Source: Trachelipus rathkii (lineage: Eukaryota; Arthropoda; Malacostraca; Isopoda; Trachelipodidae). From it: 27,500 bases of DNA. The notes beneath the pieces were generated by a model, which worked only from the letters and a program-made list of their open reading frames with translations, was not told the DNA's origin and did no database searches. Positions 10,005 through 20,817 of this stretch are shown here, piece by piece. The stretch covers positions 1-27,500 of the forward strand of contig JABUQX010056966.1 in the NCBI GenBank assembly GCA_015478945.1. The letters are read 5' to 3'. A program made the translations under genes and the position numbers. Each line of letters opens with the position of its first letter. Position 1 is the stretch's first letter.

Positions 10005-10791
10005 GGCCAGCGTTTAGTAATTATACCGTCATATTTCTTAAAAACTATTAATGCTCCAGTAAAAGAATACATTTGTGGAATGCTGGTCCAATTCTGTACG
10101 GAAAATGAAAAAAAAAAAAAAAAAAAATTATATCTACAAAAAATCTACAATAGCTACAGCGAAATAGGAATACATTTTTGGAATCTGGTAAATTTCACAT
10201 AGGATAAATGCTTTAATACGGCACACTAGGGCTCGACCGACGGGGAACATAGGGGGGGACTGTTTTCCATACCCCGTAAGGGGAGGGGCGGAGGACCCCT
10301 CGCGACACCCAAATACCAAGCGGGGGTTCCGGAGACCCTCCCCGGAGGGGGGAAATAATCCTACCCCGTAGTTCCCGAAAGGCCGAGAGACCCCGACTCC
10401 TGCCATCTGGGCGGTATACCCTTGGGTATCTTTTAGTAAAAAAAAAGAAGCAAAATATATATAGAAAGTCTATTTATTTTAGCGAGAAACCAATAAAGAG
10501 TCTCTAAATAGGCCTTTACCATCTAAATAGGCCTTTTATCATATTACTATAATTATGTAAACATATTTTTTTATTTTTTTATTTTTTTTACATTTTCCTA
10601 GTGAAATTTTACAAGGATTCCCAAAATGTATTCCTTTTTGCTGTAGCTATTGTAGTTTTGAGATTTTTTTTTTTTTTTTTTCATTTTCCGTACTAGAATT
10701 TGGACCAGCATTCCACCAAATGTATTCCGTTTTACTGTAAGCATTAATTGTTTTTAATGATACATATGACGGTTATATCTAAACGCTGACC
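10005..10791. mobile_element. Fold-back element 2: ~200-bp inverted arms around a G+C-rich core
   Basis: The tips are GGCCAGCGTTTAG (left) and GGTCAGCGTTTAG (right, reverse complement). Homology between arms runs inward for about 200 bp, through CCGTCATAT, GGAATGCTGGTCCAA, ACGGAAAATGA, a long A-run and CTACAATAGCTACAGC, to about 10205 on the left and 10580 on the right. Each arm holds two degenerate direct copies of one module (GAATACATTT ... GGAATnCTGGT). The core (10226-10430, minus orientation) has about twice the G+C of its surroundings. The element lies in a TA array; flanking 9-mers agtatataa and attatataa agree at 8 of 9, which means little in such repetitive sequence. No transposase. 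Long arms and a possible 9-bp duplication would fit a Mutator-like non-autonomous element. Confidence 0.75.
10501..10541. repeat. 19-bp direct repeat inside fold-back element 2
   Basis: TCTAAATAGGCCTTT occurs twice in succession (10501 and about 10520) in the right interior of the element. Confidence 0.7.
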
Positions 10792-10885
10792 ATTATATAA
10801 TATATTATATATAATAAATATATATATATGATATATATATATAAATATAATATATATATATATATATATAATATAATATATGTAA
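10792..10885. repeat. (TA)n tract
   Basis: Interrupted TA array bordering fold-back element 2 on the right. Confidence 0.95.
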
Positions 10886-10950
10886 ATATAAAACAAATCT
10901 TTGATGCCAATGGATGGATGAGAAACAAACCCTGATTTTCTTATTTATAA

Positions 10951-11050
10951 TTACGCACTTAATAAATACACACTTCGATAAATGCACACTTCGATAAATG
11001 CACACTTCGATAAATGCACACTTTGCTAAATATATACTTTAATAAATATA
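10951..11050. repeat. 16-bp tandem repeat
   Basis: About six copies of CACACTTCGATAAATG. Three central copies are identical and the outer ones decay (CACACTTTGCTAAATA, TATACTTTAATAAATA). There are no spacers, so this is a minisatellite. Confidence 0.85.
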
Positions 11051-11716
11051 CAATCCTGAGTCTCACTTTAAATGTTTATAACCTATTCTTAAATAAATCT
11101 CGACATCCTAAAATTCGAACGGAAACCGTTGCGGAGAAGAATAAGATAATACTAAAAGTTTTTATAGGAGAACATTTTCTGAGAAGGCAAACTTAAGATT
11201 TATTCAACAGGATATTATGCGCATTAATATTTTTACAATTATAGATAAATAACAATTTAAAATTTAAAATCCTAATGGTTAATTATCAGAGAACTAGTTA
11301 GTCATAACAAAACAGTAAACTTACAATTCGTTCCCTTTAACTTATTAAATTATCCGTATGTGTGCCTGTTTGTTCCAACTCTTGTTGTTAAACCTAGAAC
11401 TCAATTCGATTCAAACCGACATCGATCCTCGTATTATCTGGAAATGGTTCCTGTTCTTCCACCTGAAGATGATTCAACTAGCTGGTCGATTTAGGCAAAC
11501 ACTGTACCTCCCTCGCCTCCCGATGGACATCTATTCACCATCCCAGTTTTTTTGAAGAATCGATCCAGTGAACGCTAAAATACTTGGATTTCAAATTTAG
11601 CCTCAACTCGGTCCTGGCTCAGCCCCTACAAATGAATAAATATTTTGCAATTAACAACCTTTCTTTAAAAATCTTTACAATTAAAAGGAAATAACTTTTC
11701 AAATAACTTTTTTGGT
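11051..11716. other. No recognisable gene or repeat
   Basis: Moderately A+T-rich sequence without a convincing domain. Open frames at 11014-11196 and 11358-11555 show no family signature. Confidence 0.45.
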
Positions 11717-11900
11717 TTGGGGCTGCATATCCATGACCTCAAGAGGAGATTGATTAGGGACAGAGAACTAAGAGAAAATCAAAGAGAATCTCAAAACTAC
11801 CAAAAATTTGATTATGGGACTTTTCGTCCGACCAAACGTTTTCGAAATGCATATCCGGTGGAGAACTCTTCTCGCGGCGTTAATTGGGTTTCCCTAAATA
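11717..11900 (+). CDS. Short hydrophilic reading frame of unknown origin
   Basis: The frame reads MGLHIHDLKRRLIRDRELRE, NQRESQNYQKFDYGTFRPTK, RFRNAYPVENSSRGVNWVSL before running into a TA array, where its translation becomes meaningless. About 60 charged codons without a stop in A+T-rich DNA is slightly more than expected by chance, so it could be an exon or a transposon remnant. I do not recognise a family, and see no clear splice sites. Low confidence. Confidence 0.2.
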
Positions 11901-11904
11901 TATA

Positions 11905-11957
<53 letters not shown>

Positions 11958-11990
11958 ATCGTATATATATACTATATAAAATTATATATA
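11897..11990. repeat. (TA)n tract
   Basis: Interrupted TA array. Confidence 0.96.
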
Positions 11991-12905
11991 ATAAAGGAAC
12001 CCATGTCACATAACTAGTTATTTTGAAACCTAAGAAAAGCATTCAAATTAAAATGAAATGAAAAATATAGATCATGTTTTCAGAAATAAAAATGCATGAT
12101 TTCAAATTTACGAATCAATCGAGACTCTTGATAAAACAGTGTTTTTATCAAAATAATAAAATGAACAATACACATAACCACAAACAAACCAGAGTCAGTT
12201 ATTCAAAATTAAATAAATATAAATAAACAACACAAATTAACTCATTAAAGAGTGTTATTTGTAAATTGTAATAAAAAATAAATTAACAAGTATTAATTTA
12301 ATCGCAAATTTTAAATATTGAAAAATAATTGATAATGATAAACATATATGCTCGTCAAATACATTGTGTAACTTAAAATTAAATGAAGGCTAAAAAAACA
12401 TGATGAATAACAAACAAAGTATAATTTGAAAATTAAGAAATAAGGATACACCTTCCTAGTCTCCGAAGATGGTTCTAGCCTCATCATGTCGAATTCTCCT
12501 GGGTGGCCATTTCTTCTAAAATATTATGTAGCTAAATATTGCAGTAAACACTTCTACGTAAACGGTTGAAAAAATGTGGTGTAAGTATGCCTCCTTACGC
12601 GACTGGTCAGAGCTAACTTAAAAAGTTCCAAAAGTGACGGAACTATCACTATGTAAAACCTCCTTCGAGTATGTTTAGCTGATAGCGTATATTACACCGT
12701 GTAGACTTCTCCCCAAGCCTACTGACAGAATCAGATAAGCACCGGTTATAGTTAGATCTTAAAATTATAAAGATTGTGTAGACAGATATCAGGAAAGTGT
12801 CTAAGAATCTAGAATAGAATAATGAGAAAAGACAAAATTCATCAAGTGTAAGCTGTGTTGTGTCCAACAAAAATAATCCAGATTATTTTGTAATTTATTC
12901 TTACA
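11991..12905. other. A+T-rich stretch, no gene seen
   Basis: A-rich sequence to about 12450, then more mixed sequence to 12905. I see no domain, RNA gene or repeated unit; the frame at 12649-12870 is not recognisable. Confidence 0.45.
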
Positions 12906-12910
12906 ATCAA

Positions 12911-12937
12911 TTTATATATATATATATATTAATATAA

Positions 12938-12971
<34 letters not shown>

Positions 12972-13009
12972 TAATATATATATCTACAATATAATATATA
13001 AAGATATCA
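12911..13009. repeat. (TA)n tract
   Basis: TA array with several short interruptions. Confidence 0.93.
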
Positions 13010-13664
13010 ATATGGAATGTTAGAAAGCGGGGTAAAAAAGTCTTCTGAGTTGGTGGCGGTAAAAAAAAAAAAAAAATCTCCTCCTTTTCTGAAATATTTT
13101 TTTTTTAATTTTATGGCTTATTCTGGTACCGTCTTTATTATCTATAAAAAATGTCAAAAGAAAATGGGCTGCTCTAAATTGACAGTAATCAGCGATAACA
13201 AATGTCGAACCCCGTTAAAAATGGCTGCAAACCTTTTTTACACGTTTAATTAGGAATCATATCTTTTATTAAATACATGATTTAAAAAAAATTTTTTTTA
13301 GGTAATTCTACATATTATTGGAGAAATTGGGCAAACTAAGTGAAGTTTTCTTTTGAAATTAAATTGGATGTCCTCAAAAAAAATTTTTTTTACCCCATCA
13401 AATTTTTCAAAAATAAAATGAAATAAAAGTTTTTTTTTTACTCCCGGTGTGGTTCATGTATTAAAATGGCAGTAGATTGAGTTGTACCGAAAAGCATAAG
13501 TAGGTTTTAAGAAAGTCCAATGAAAGTGCTTATCAAAGAATGGCTAAAAGGAAGAGATTGTTGAGAAATATTTAAATGGATGAATAATGCCTATAAACTA
13601 TAGTTCGGGTAGAGGTGACAAAAGGCAGAGAATCCACACAAACAAGGCATGAATAAAATGTTAA
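13010..13664. other. Homopolymer-rich stretch with recurring GGGGTAAAAAA blocks
   Basis: Runs of A and T are joined to short GGGGT or ACCCC blocks (13031 GGGGTAAAAAA; 13383-13396 T-run then ACCCC). Similar blocks recur at 14156-14198. No convincing coding sequence; the open frame at 13017-13253 spans homopolymers and looks spurious. Confidence 0.4.
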
Positions 13665-14130
13665 GCATTGAAAGTAGTTTGGAAAGGTAGCTCAGGAAAG
13701 TAGCTGAGTGATGACGTCATAGGCTGGAAGAAATAAAAGTACATAAAAGTTGGAAAGTAGCTGAATGATGATGAGGGGGCTAGAACAAAGGGGGTAGGTG
13801 AGAAAAACACATGAAAGTACATAAAAGAGCTAGAACAAAAGGGGGTAGGGTGAAAAATCAGGAAGGTACATAAGCACTCAGGTAAAGACCGCTTAGACAT
13901 TGAAAGTAGTTGGAAGTTAGCTGAAATAATAAATTACTTAAGTTATGACTGTCCGCACGGGATGTACTATGCATTAATAACAGTTTGTGAGTGGCTGAAT
14001 GTGAAAGAGGCCTAGAACAAAGGAGGTGGGAGACAAATGCTCATGAAAGTACATAGAAGAACTAGTGAACAAAGGGGGTATGGGTGAAAAACGCTCAGGA
14101 AAATACATAAGCACTCAAGAATGTACATGC
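13665..14130. repeat. Higher-order minisatellite, two ~230-bp repeats each with two ~50-bp units
   Basis: Each higher-order copy starts ATTGAAAGTAGTT-GGAA (13669 and 13897), passes through GTAGCTGAATGATGA-like sequence, then has two units of CTAGAACAAAGGGGGTAG (about 13778, 13827, 14009 and 14061), each followed by GTGAAAAA and GAAAGTACATAA. The second higher-order copy has about 60 bases of unrelated sequence near 13930-13985. Period and unit number were judged by eye. Confidence 0.75.
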
Positions 14131-14155
14131 ATTAAGGGTTAGCTTTAGAAAGTAA

Positions 14156-14198
14156 TTTTTTTTACCCCATTTTACAACTTTAAATAGGGTAAAAAAAA
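14156..14198. repeat. Perfect 12-bp inverted repeat
   Basis: TTTTTTTTACCC (14156-14167) pairs with GGGTAAAAAAAA (14187-14198) across a 19-base loop. It could be a MITE relic or just a homopolymer-driven hairpin. Confidence 0.6.
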
Positions 14199-14367
14199 TC
14201 TTGTTTTTCTGGATTTTCAGGAAAAAAAAAAAAAAATTTTAATACCTTTTTTTTTTTTTACTAATATCAACCTCAATAACATGTATATCATATAGCAATT
14301 CTATATGTCAAGTTTATGAGGAGATAAATCAAAAGTAACAATTTGATGTTTTGAACGACACTGAGCA

Positions 14368-14495
14368 TATATTATATATATAAGATAATATATATATATA
14401 TATAATGTATATATTTATATATATATATTATATATATAATATATTTTATATATTAGTATAATATATATATATATATATAATATATATAATATATA
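14368..14495. repeat. (TA)n tract
   Basis: Interrupted TA array lying against the left end of hAT copy 1. Confidence 0.96.
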
Positions 14496-14496
14496 T

Positions 14497-15600
14497 TGTG
14501 ACAAGGTTACATCGCATCCGCACATTATTAAAGATCCGCGTCCGCGCTTTGCCCTGCGGATGGTTGCGCGATAGATTTTTATTGTCGAGATTTGATAAAG
14601 AATTTTAATAAAAATACATGAAGATGAATCTGAACGCAAACCTTAAATGAGGAATGGGACTTTGACTCCAACTGCGTATGATGATCATGATCTCGAACAA
14701 GCATTAAGTTCATAATAGATTTGAGTCAAACAGTCCATATGAAATAGGTGTCAAATAAAACAGCGACTCTACAGCTTCTGTCTCCGACGTTAATGATTCT
14801 TTAATCTCAACGCTAAATGACATTTTATAACCATCTTCCCAATTGAGAAATGATGAACGATTTTAAAAAGAAATGAAAGTGTATCATAAAACAGCTTTGA
14901 AAAACGCTTGTTCTGTGGAAATTAATGACCTTCATACTATTGCAACTACTTAGATCCCCCTTTATAAAGGCAAGTTTTTGTGTAACACAAATATTAGAAC
15001 GAAGTTAAATCGTCACGTTTGTGTTGCAGTTGAAAAAATTTCAATCCGAACATTCTATTAATTAATTAGCACTCATTAAAAAGAAAAAAACGAAAATATA
15101 CAGAACCAACACTTTTTACAAGTAAATCAATTACCAGATTCACTGGTATAATTTCTACAGTCCAGAGTGATGAAGAAACACACGCATACCAAAAGATGCG
15201 TCAGTGGCAAATGATTGAAAACTACACCAAGAACAAACGCTAGAACAGAATCAAATGACGATCTATCAGTGGCGAGTGTTACAGCAATGTTTCCCATCGC
15301 TAAGTAAACTTGCAAGGAAATACTTGGCCTGTCCCCAACTAGTTGTTCCAAGTGAGAGAGTATTTGTCAATGCTGGGCTAATATATGGTAAGGAAAAGAG
15401 AAACAGACTCTCAGCAGAAAAGGCAGAAAATTGTGCTCTTCAAGCATACTCCTATATTTGAATTTCATAATACTCATGCAAAAAATATATAATCCCATCT
15501 GTAAATCTCTTTTCATTAGGGTCGGAGTGTTGAGGGAAAGGGGTTGGTAGGTGCATTTGGAGTTGCGTCTCGTCCCGCACCCTACTGGCATTATATGTAA
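14497..15600 (+). mobile_element. hAT DNA transposon, internally deleted (copy 1)
   Basis: The left subterminal zone has repeated CCGCATCC/CCGCGTCC motifs (14513-14560), CTGCGGATGG and TGTCGAGATTTGATA, matching the left end of hAT copy 2 at 26484. Transposase remnants follow on the plus strand: a fragment near 14750-14830 (STASVSDVNDSLISTL), then 14900-14960 with INDLHTIATT, a stop, and LYKGKF, the hAT block normally read as LxTIATxLDPRxKxxF; then the C-terminal dimerisation domain at 15255-15461. The region coding for the N-terminal BED finger and the first catalytic half is missing. No right terminal repeat was found; the element ends before the TA array near 15630. Frameshifts and stops make it inactive. 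Confidence 0.8.
15255..15461 (+). pseudogene. hAT transposase C-terminal dimerisation domain
   Basis: The frame reads MTIYQWRVLQQCFPSLSKLA, RKYLACPQLVVPSERVFVNA, GLIYGKEKRNRLSAEKAENC, ALQAYSYI and stop. This is the hAT family dimerisation domain (family pattern: WW, FPxLxxLARKYL, PSERVFSxAG, RNRLxxExxE). The opening WW is reduced to QW, and NDD-like sequence precedes it (TCAAATGACGATC, 15251-15263). The domain is the best preserved part of this transposon and lies at the normal C-terminal end of the protein. The Met shown is not the natural start. Confidence 0.9.
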
Positions 15601-15627
15601 TAGATTGGTCTAAAACTCGATAAATTT

Positions 15628-15738
15628 ATATAATATATATATACTATATATATATATATATATTATATATATATATAATATAAATATATTATATATAATA
15701 TCTATATATATATATATTATATATATTATATATATATA
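15628..15738. repeat. (TA)n tract
   Basis: Interrupted TA array following hAT copy 1. Confidence 0.96.
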
Positions 15739-16294
15739 TGGAACTTCTCCTTTAAAGGGTAGTTAACCGATATATATCGAACGAACAATGTATCGATTTT
15801 TTTTTGATTATTCCATTTCAATAGCGCGTAAAAGGTTTCCAATAACAGCTTTTCTTTTTTTTTTAATGAATCCCTTAGACTAAATAAATTATAGGACACA
15901 GACATGTAAACACTCTAAAATGTCCTACTAAATACTGTTGACGGCAATTTCTTAGATAAGCAGGCAAAAAAAAGTACTTGAACGTAAAACGTACTAAAAT
16001 GTTGCTAGGATGTATAAATTGTTTCAAAATATTTATATAAAAATATAGTGAAGCAAAATTATTTTAAAAATATGTTCCTTTATAAAGAATTATAAAATAG
16101 GAAAGATCAACTCTATACATATGCTTATCAATTCAATATGTTTAAGATACCGAATGTTTATTTAATTATCTAGTACGTAAGAATTATGCTGCTGTTAAAT
16201 GTTTTCAGAAATAACTAATTTTATTTAATTATATTATTATTATGGATATTATTATGTATTATTTTATGATTATTAATGATTATCTATATTATAT
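15739..16294. other. A+T-rich stretch, no gene seen
   Basis: No coding signal. The last 80 bases (16215-16294) are rich in ATT/TTA and form the left border of fold-back element 3. Confidence 0.5.
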
Positions 16295-16936
16295 GGTTAA
16301 ACTTAAAGAAGTTACGCATGATCTCTCGAACCACTAAGATAGATACAAGAAAAGCTGATAACATATATGGAATCAGCGTATGAAAATTTGTATTGGAAAT
16401 GAAAAAAAAAAATTTTACTTTTTTTTTAATTTTTTTTTTATATCAAACAGTGGTTAAGTGAAATAAAGTATAACATATTTAGAATCAGGCGCATGAATAT
16501 GTTTGAAAAAAGATTTTATTTTTTTTTTTAACTAAAGGAATACCCCAGGGTATACCGCAAAGATGACAAGAGTCGGGGTCTCTCGGCTCCCGGTGACCGG
16601 GGGACGACGGGTTGGACTATTTCACCCTTCGGGAGGTCCTGCCGGATAACCCCCCGCTCTTTGGTATTTTTGGTGCGCGGGGGTTTCTTCGCCCTCCCTA
16701 CGGTATGGAAAACGCCCCCCTCTGTCCCACCGTCGGCTCGAGCCCCCTAAAAAATATTTATCACGCTGCAAAAAATTTCAGACTTAAAGCTACTCGTAGT
16801 TTTGGAGATGGAAAAAAAAATTTTTCCATTGTTCCTACAAATTTCATACGCTTGATTCCATGATATGTTAGTCATTTTTTCTTGTACCTACTTTAGTTTT
16901 TCGAGATATTATGCGGGTAACTTCTTTAGTTTGGCC
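16295..16936. mobile_element. Fold-back element 3: inverted arms around a G+C-rich core
   Basis: The tips are GGTTAAACTTAAAGAAGTTA (left) and, reverse-complemented, GGCCAAACTAAAGAAGTTAC (right, ending 16936). The match continues inward through TCTCGAA, ACTAA, TACAAGAAAA, GGAATCA and GCGTATGAAA for about 110 bp. The left arm carries a second degenerate copy of the same module (AACATATTTAGAATCAGGCG, 16471-16490). The core, 16537-16750 in plus orientation, starts GGAATACCCCAGGGTATACC, contains GAGTCGGGGTCTCTCGGCTC and ends CGGCTCGAGCCCCCTA. The element sits in a TTA/TA-rich tract. No transposase is present. Confidence 0.78.
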
Positions 16937-16996
16937 ATTATTATTATATTATATTATTATTATATTATTATTATTATTATTTATTATTATTGTTAC
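16937..16996. repeat. (ATT)n microsatellite
   Basis: Trinucleotide TTA/ATT array directly right of fold-back element 3; similar sequence lies left of it, suggesting insertion into one array. Confidence 0.9.
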
Positions 16997-17308
16997 TAAA
17001 TATTTGGTAATAAATTGCATATTTTGAAAGATTTTCTTTTCTTAAAATCATTGAAGCAATATAATTTTATAAATCAAATTAAAACGCAAAAGCAAAATAA
17101 TAGCCTCACTATTCTTAGCTTAACTCAACAAATTGTACTGCAGGGTGTCAGAAATTCTAAAAAAGTACCAAAATTATCTATTGCCTGCTTATCTAGGAAT
17201 TGGCCCTGTTGACGCATGCGCTAACAACAAACACTGTAGGGTGTTCGCATAGGGTTCGGATATATTTCGATTATCAGTGATATTATTCTAACTTCCTTTA
17301 AGGATAGT

Positions 17309-17364
17309 ACCTATATATAATATATATATATTATTATATATATATTATAATATGAATATATATA

Positions 17365-17399
<35 letters not shown>

Positions 17400-17421
17400 T
17401 ATATATATTTATATATATAGT
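17309..17421. repeat. (TA)n tract
   Basis: Interrupted TA array. The 310 bases before it (16997-17308) hold nothing recognisable; the open frame at 17015-17212 has no family signature. Confidence 0.95.
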
Positions 17422-18497
17422 TACGCTATGCTTTTCTTGGTAACTGGAAACTCTTGTGACCCTTTAAATCCAAAGGTCCCATATCTTTTTGCAAAATGGA
17501 GAGTAGGTAACGGGAGAAATAATCCGCAATTTTCATAACAATTAAACCAAGAGGCTAGCACGTACTAAATAAAATATAAACCTCTACATACTTCAATAAT
17601 TGAAATGAATCCTTTACTAATTACATAATTATCCTTCTACTAGACGACCAACATGGAATCGAAGGCACGATCTTTCTTCTATCACGGCTCAGCAGGACTA
17701 ACAGAGAGGAACATATCGGCTAATGCTTTTCAAAATAATAAACGAGAGGACATTAGTTCAAAATATACATCGTAATTATTCGATAAGTTTTTTTTATTAC
17801 TCCATATACGAACAATATTATTATTAAAAAGGTCACTGCGTTTAATTCTGTCACAAAACTATAATATTTACGGAATACTAATCTCTTATTTTATTCAATT
17901 AAAATCCTGAACAATGTTTTTTTAAAACCACAGTATATGAAGTCACTTTTAACTAAAGATTTATAATCATTAAATTTATTAACGTTATGTTAAACTTTTC
18001 AACACGGAAAGAACACTTACAGTTTTTAAATGGTCCTATTATTATGCGTTACCCCGAAAAACTTGCCAAGTAATTTCCAAACTTCAGTTGATTGACACCT
18101 TCTAAATTGTTTTCTATCCCAAAAGACTTTTCATTCCCGATACCTAATTAATCAAGGTAACATCTACTAAATCTAAATTCCTTTCTTCGGATAGGTGTAG
18201 GCTTCTTTAAGATGAGCGCTCCAGCACTGATTCCCTATAATGTAAACATTTACAATTATAAATTTACTCCTTCCAAAATAGTAAAATTCCTATTATTAAA
18301 AAAACAACAAAGTTGGTTACTCACCGATATCGGGACTAAAATGATTCTTTCTTTCTTTCGTTGATTATTTTGACTTAACCTTTCTCCTTACTCTTCGGAC
18401 TACCCTCGGCGAGATTCTGTTGTAATCTGATTTAGTCAAAAAATATATACATAAACCTAACCTTCGTAATGGCTCATTTGTTGTGTGCTCTTCACAA
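17422..18497. other. No recognisable gene
   Basis: A+T-rich sequence with ordinary complexity and no protein or RNA family that I can recognise. It may be unique host DNA. Confidence 0.45.
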
Positions 18498-18512
18498 TAT
18501 ATACATATATAT

Positions 18513-18592
<80 letters not shown>

Positions 18593-18613
18593 TAATAATA
18601 TATATATATATAT
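18498..18613. repeat. (TA)n tract
   Basis: Nearly uninterrupted TA array. Confidence 0.97.
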
Positions 18614-18616
18614 CAA

Positions 18617-18667
18617 ACTCCGCATCCTCATCCGCGGATGTTAAAATCTAAAACATCCGCATCGCGA
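18617..18667. mobile_element. hAT-end-like fragment with CCGCATCC motifs
   Basis: CTCCGCATCCTCATCCGCGG followed by ACATCCGCATCGCG resembles the subterminal repeats of the two hAT copies in this window. It is wedged between a TA array and the left PLE arm. Only about 50 bases, so it may be an end relic. Confidence 0.45.
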
Positions 18668-20817
18668 AGTATAAATAATTAATAAGGGGTTGATGAGATT
18701 TAATGAATTAAAATTATCATTAAAACTTTAAGCGTGGGATAACACTATATTTATATTTATAGATAACGGGATGGGACGAATTACAAAATCACTTGTGTTA
18801 AACGAGCTTTCGTCTAGGTTTTCCTAGACATTTTTCAAGTTAGAGAGAGGGAGAGACTGTTATGTTAGGAAAGAGATTGATATATGAATGAAAATTTATT
18901 AAGAATTTTGGTTGGTTTGTGCATTTGTTTTTAGAGGGGTGAAATATTTGGAAGAAAATAATAATGCATTTTGTAAATAATCGAGTGGATATTCGCCTTT
19001 TTGTTTATTGAAGTTGTGGGTATTTATATATATATTAATAGATTCTATTATTTTTCTTCTGTGTGTTTTTGGCGGTTTTTAGTACGGAGATGTTTTGTAT
19101 GTCGATGCTGTGATTGTATTTAAAATCTATTATTGATAAAATCTCAACTAAAGGTGTAATGTATTAAATTCGTTTTTATGTTGTTGGGTCGTCTTGGTTA
19201 GACCGTTGTTTCTCCTTGTATTGGCGGGTGCAATTTTGACAGGCATTTTGTATATCATTTGTGTTGGGTTATTGACGCGTGGGGGGTTTTAAACAATTTT
19301 TAGGGTAAATGTATTATTTTGGGTGAAATGTATGGAGCTGGGGAAGAATTGTTTAATGTTATTATTGGGAAGGGGTATGGGAAGGAAAGTTTTGTTATTC
19401 ATGGTAGTAGTGTTGGGGGGGGTTGTAGAATTTTTGTTTGGCTTTTTGGAAGGCTTTTTGATGAAGTGGGGGGATAGTTTAATTTTGTAAAAGTGGAGAA
19501 GAGAAATTGTTATTCATGGTTATTCATGGTATGAGTGTTGTGGGGTTGTAGCTTTTGTTTGGCTGTTTGTGGTAGGATTTATTGATGATAGTGGGGGGGA
19601 TAGTTTTAATTTGTAAAAGTGAGAAGAGAAATTGTTTAAGGCGAGGTGATTTGGGAGCATATTCGTAGTGCTATGATCGTAATAGGGCAGTAAGAGTGGC
19701 TTGGTTTTATTGATATGGAATGGTGGAATACGCAGTGTTGAAAACGGATAGAGGAGGTTTTACGGTAGACGCGTATGTAGGTGATTTGCTTTGTGCCAAG
19801 TTAGTATGTGTCGAGGAATGGAAAGGGTGGTCGTTTGTTCGCGAGTTCAATGGGTGAACTGATAGATGGATGTAATTGTTTATATGGTTGATCGGTTATT
19901 GAGTCTATGTGTTGGGTATGGCTTGCGAAAACATCGTTCAACGAGCCAGCATGTAATGTTTTGGGGGATCGTTAGGGTATATGTAATTATGTTCTAGGAG
20001 CTTCCATATATGTTGGTCAAGGAGTTGGAGAGAGGGGTGATTCCCCATCGATAAGCCAGAGGTTTGTTTGAAGTAATTATCATTGAAACTGAAGTAGTTA
20101 TGGTTGAGGGTTAGTAGAATGAGTTTTTTGATTAGGGGGAAGGGGTACGGAAGAATGATGTTGTTGTTGGTGATGTACTCTTCGAGTAGTTGTAAGGTGT
20201 GGTCTACGGGGACAGAAGTGAAAAGTGATTTTACATCGAAGCTTAAAAATTGATGGGTGGTGGGGTTAAGTTGGTGGGTTTTTTGTATAAAATCAGGGGT
20301 GTTTTTTATATGAGGGGGGAAATATTGCCAAGTAGGGTTTTTAATATGTTGGATAGCCAGGTTGATAGTTTGTAGGTATTGCAATTGGTGTTGGAAATTA
20401 TGGGGCGTAGTGGGTGGTTTGGTTTGTGTAGTTTGGGGATTCCATAGAATTTTGAGATGCGTGTCATTTGGGCTTTGTTTTTATTGTGGATATCTGGGTG
20501 GTCTTTAGTAATCTTTTTTAGGTTACTGTTGAAGGTGTCGAAGGATTTTTTTTTGTGGATTTTTAGTAAGGGGGGTATATGTATTAGGATCTTGGAGTAG
20601 GGTTTGACATTTATTTATGTAGTCGTGAGTGTTTAAAATGACGATATTATTACCCTTATCGCTTCTGGTTATGATGATGTTTTGATTTTTTTGTAGGGTG
20701 CTGAGGGCTTTGTAAAATAGAGCGGGGAGTTTTCTTTTTATTATTTGATGTATAGGCTATTTGAGAAGGAAACCTTCTCATGATATTAGTGAGATTTTGT
20801 ATATTGTAATTTCTATA
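18668..20817 (-). pseudogene. Penelope-like element, left arm of an inverted pair (copy C)
   Basis: Minus-strand reading from the centre outwards: ALSTLQKNQN, RSDKGNNIVILNTHDYINK, YGIPKLHKPNHPLRPIISNT, then the open frame 20384-19938 with RT motif A FDVKSLFTSVP (Asp at 20237-20235) and motif B QTSGLSMGN (SMG at 20051-20043), a degraded motif C (NDVFA near 19930), a linker, and a GIY-YIG region whose YIGET has lost a base near 19205. The C-terminal tail after it is recognisable. It belongs to a different PLE family from copies A and B. A ~125-bp tandem duplication lies at about 19394-19640. Multiple frameshifts. Confidence 0.85.
19394..19640. repeat. ~125-bp tandem duplication in PLE copy C
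   Basis: The block running from TTATTCATGGTA through TTTGTTTGGC to GAGAAGAGAAATTG occurs twice in succession. The facing arm (copy D, about 21880-22010) has it once, so the duplication arose in this arm only, or is an assembly artefact. Confidence 0.7.

Noticed and set aside
10951..11050. CRISPR-like short repeat array
   Set aside because: The 16-bp units are directly adjacent without spacers, and the window is plainly eukaryotic.
13017..13253. 78-codon Lys/Phe-rich frame
   Set aside because: It spans long A and T runs; the translated residues come from homopolymers.
18469..18651. Open frames rich in Ile and Tyr across TA arrays (also 9503-9703, 22893-23135, 24699-25136)
   Set aside because: They are translations of TA dinucleotide repeats, which contain no stop in some frames; there is no protein signal.
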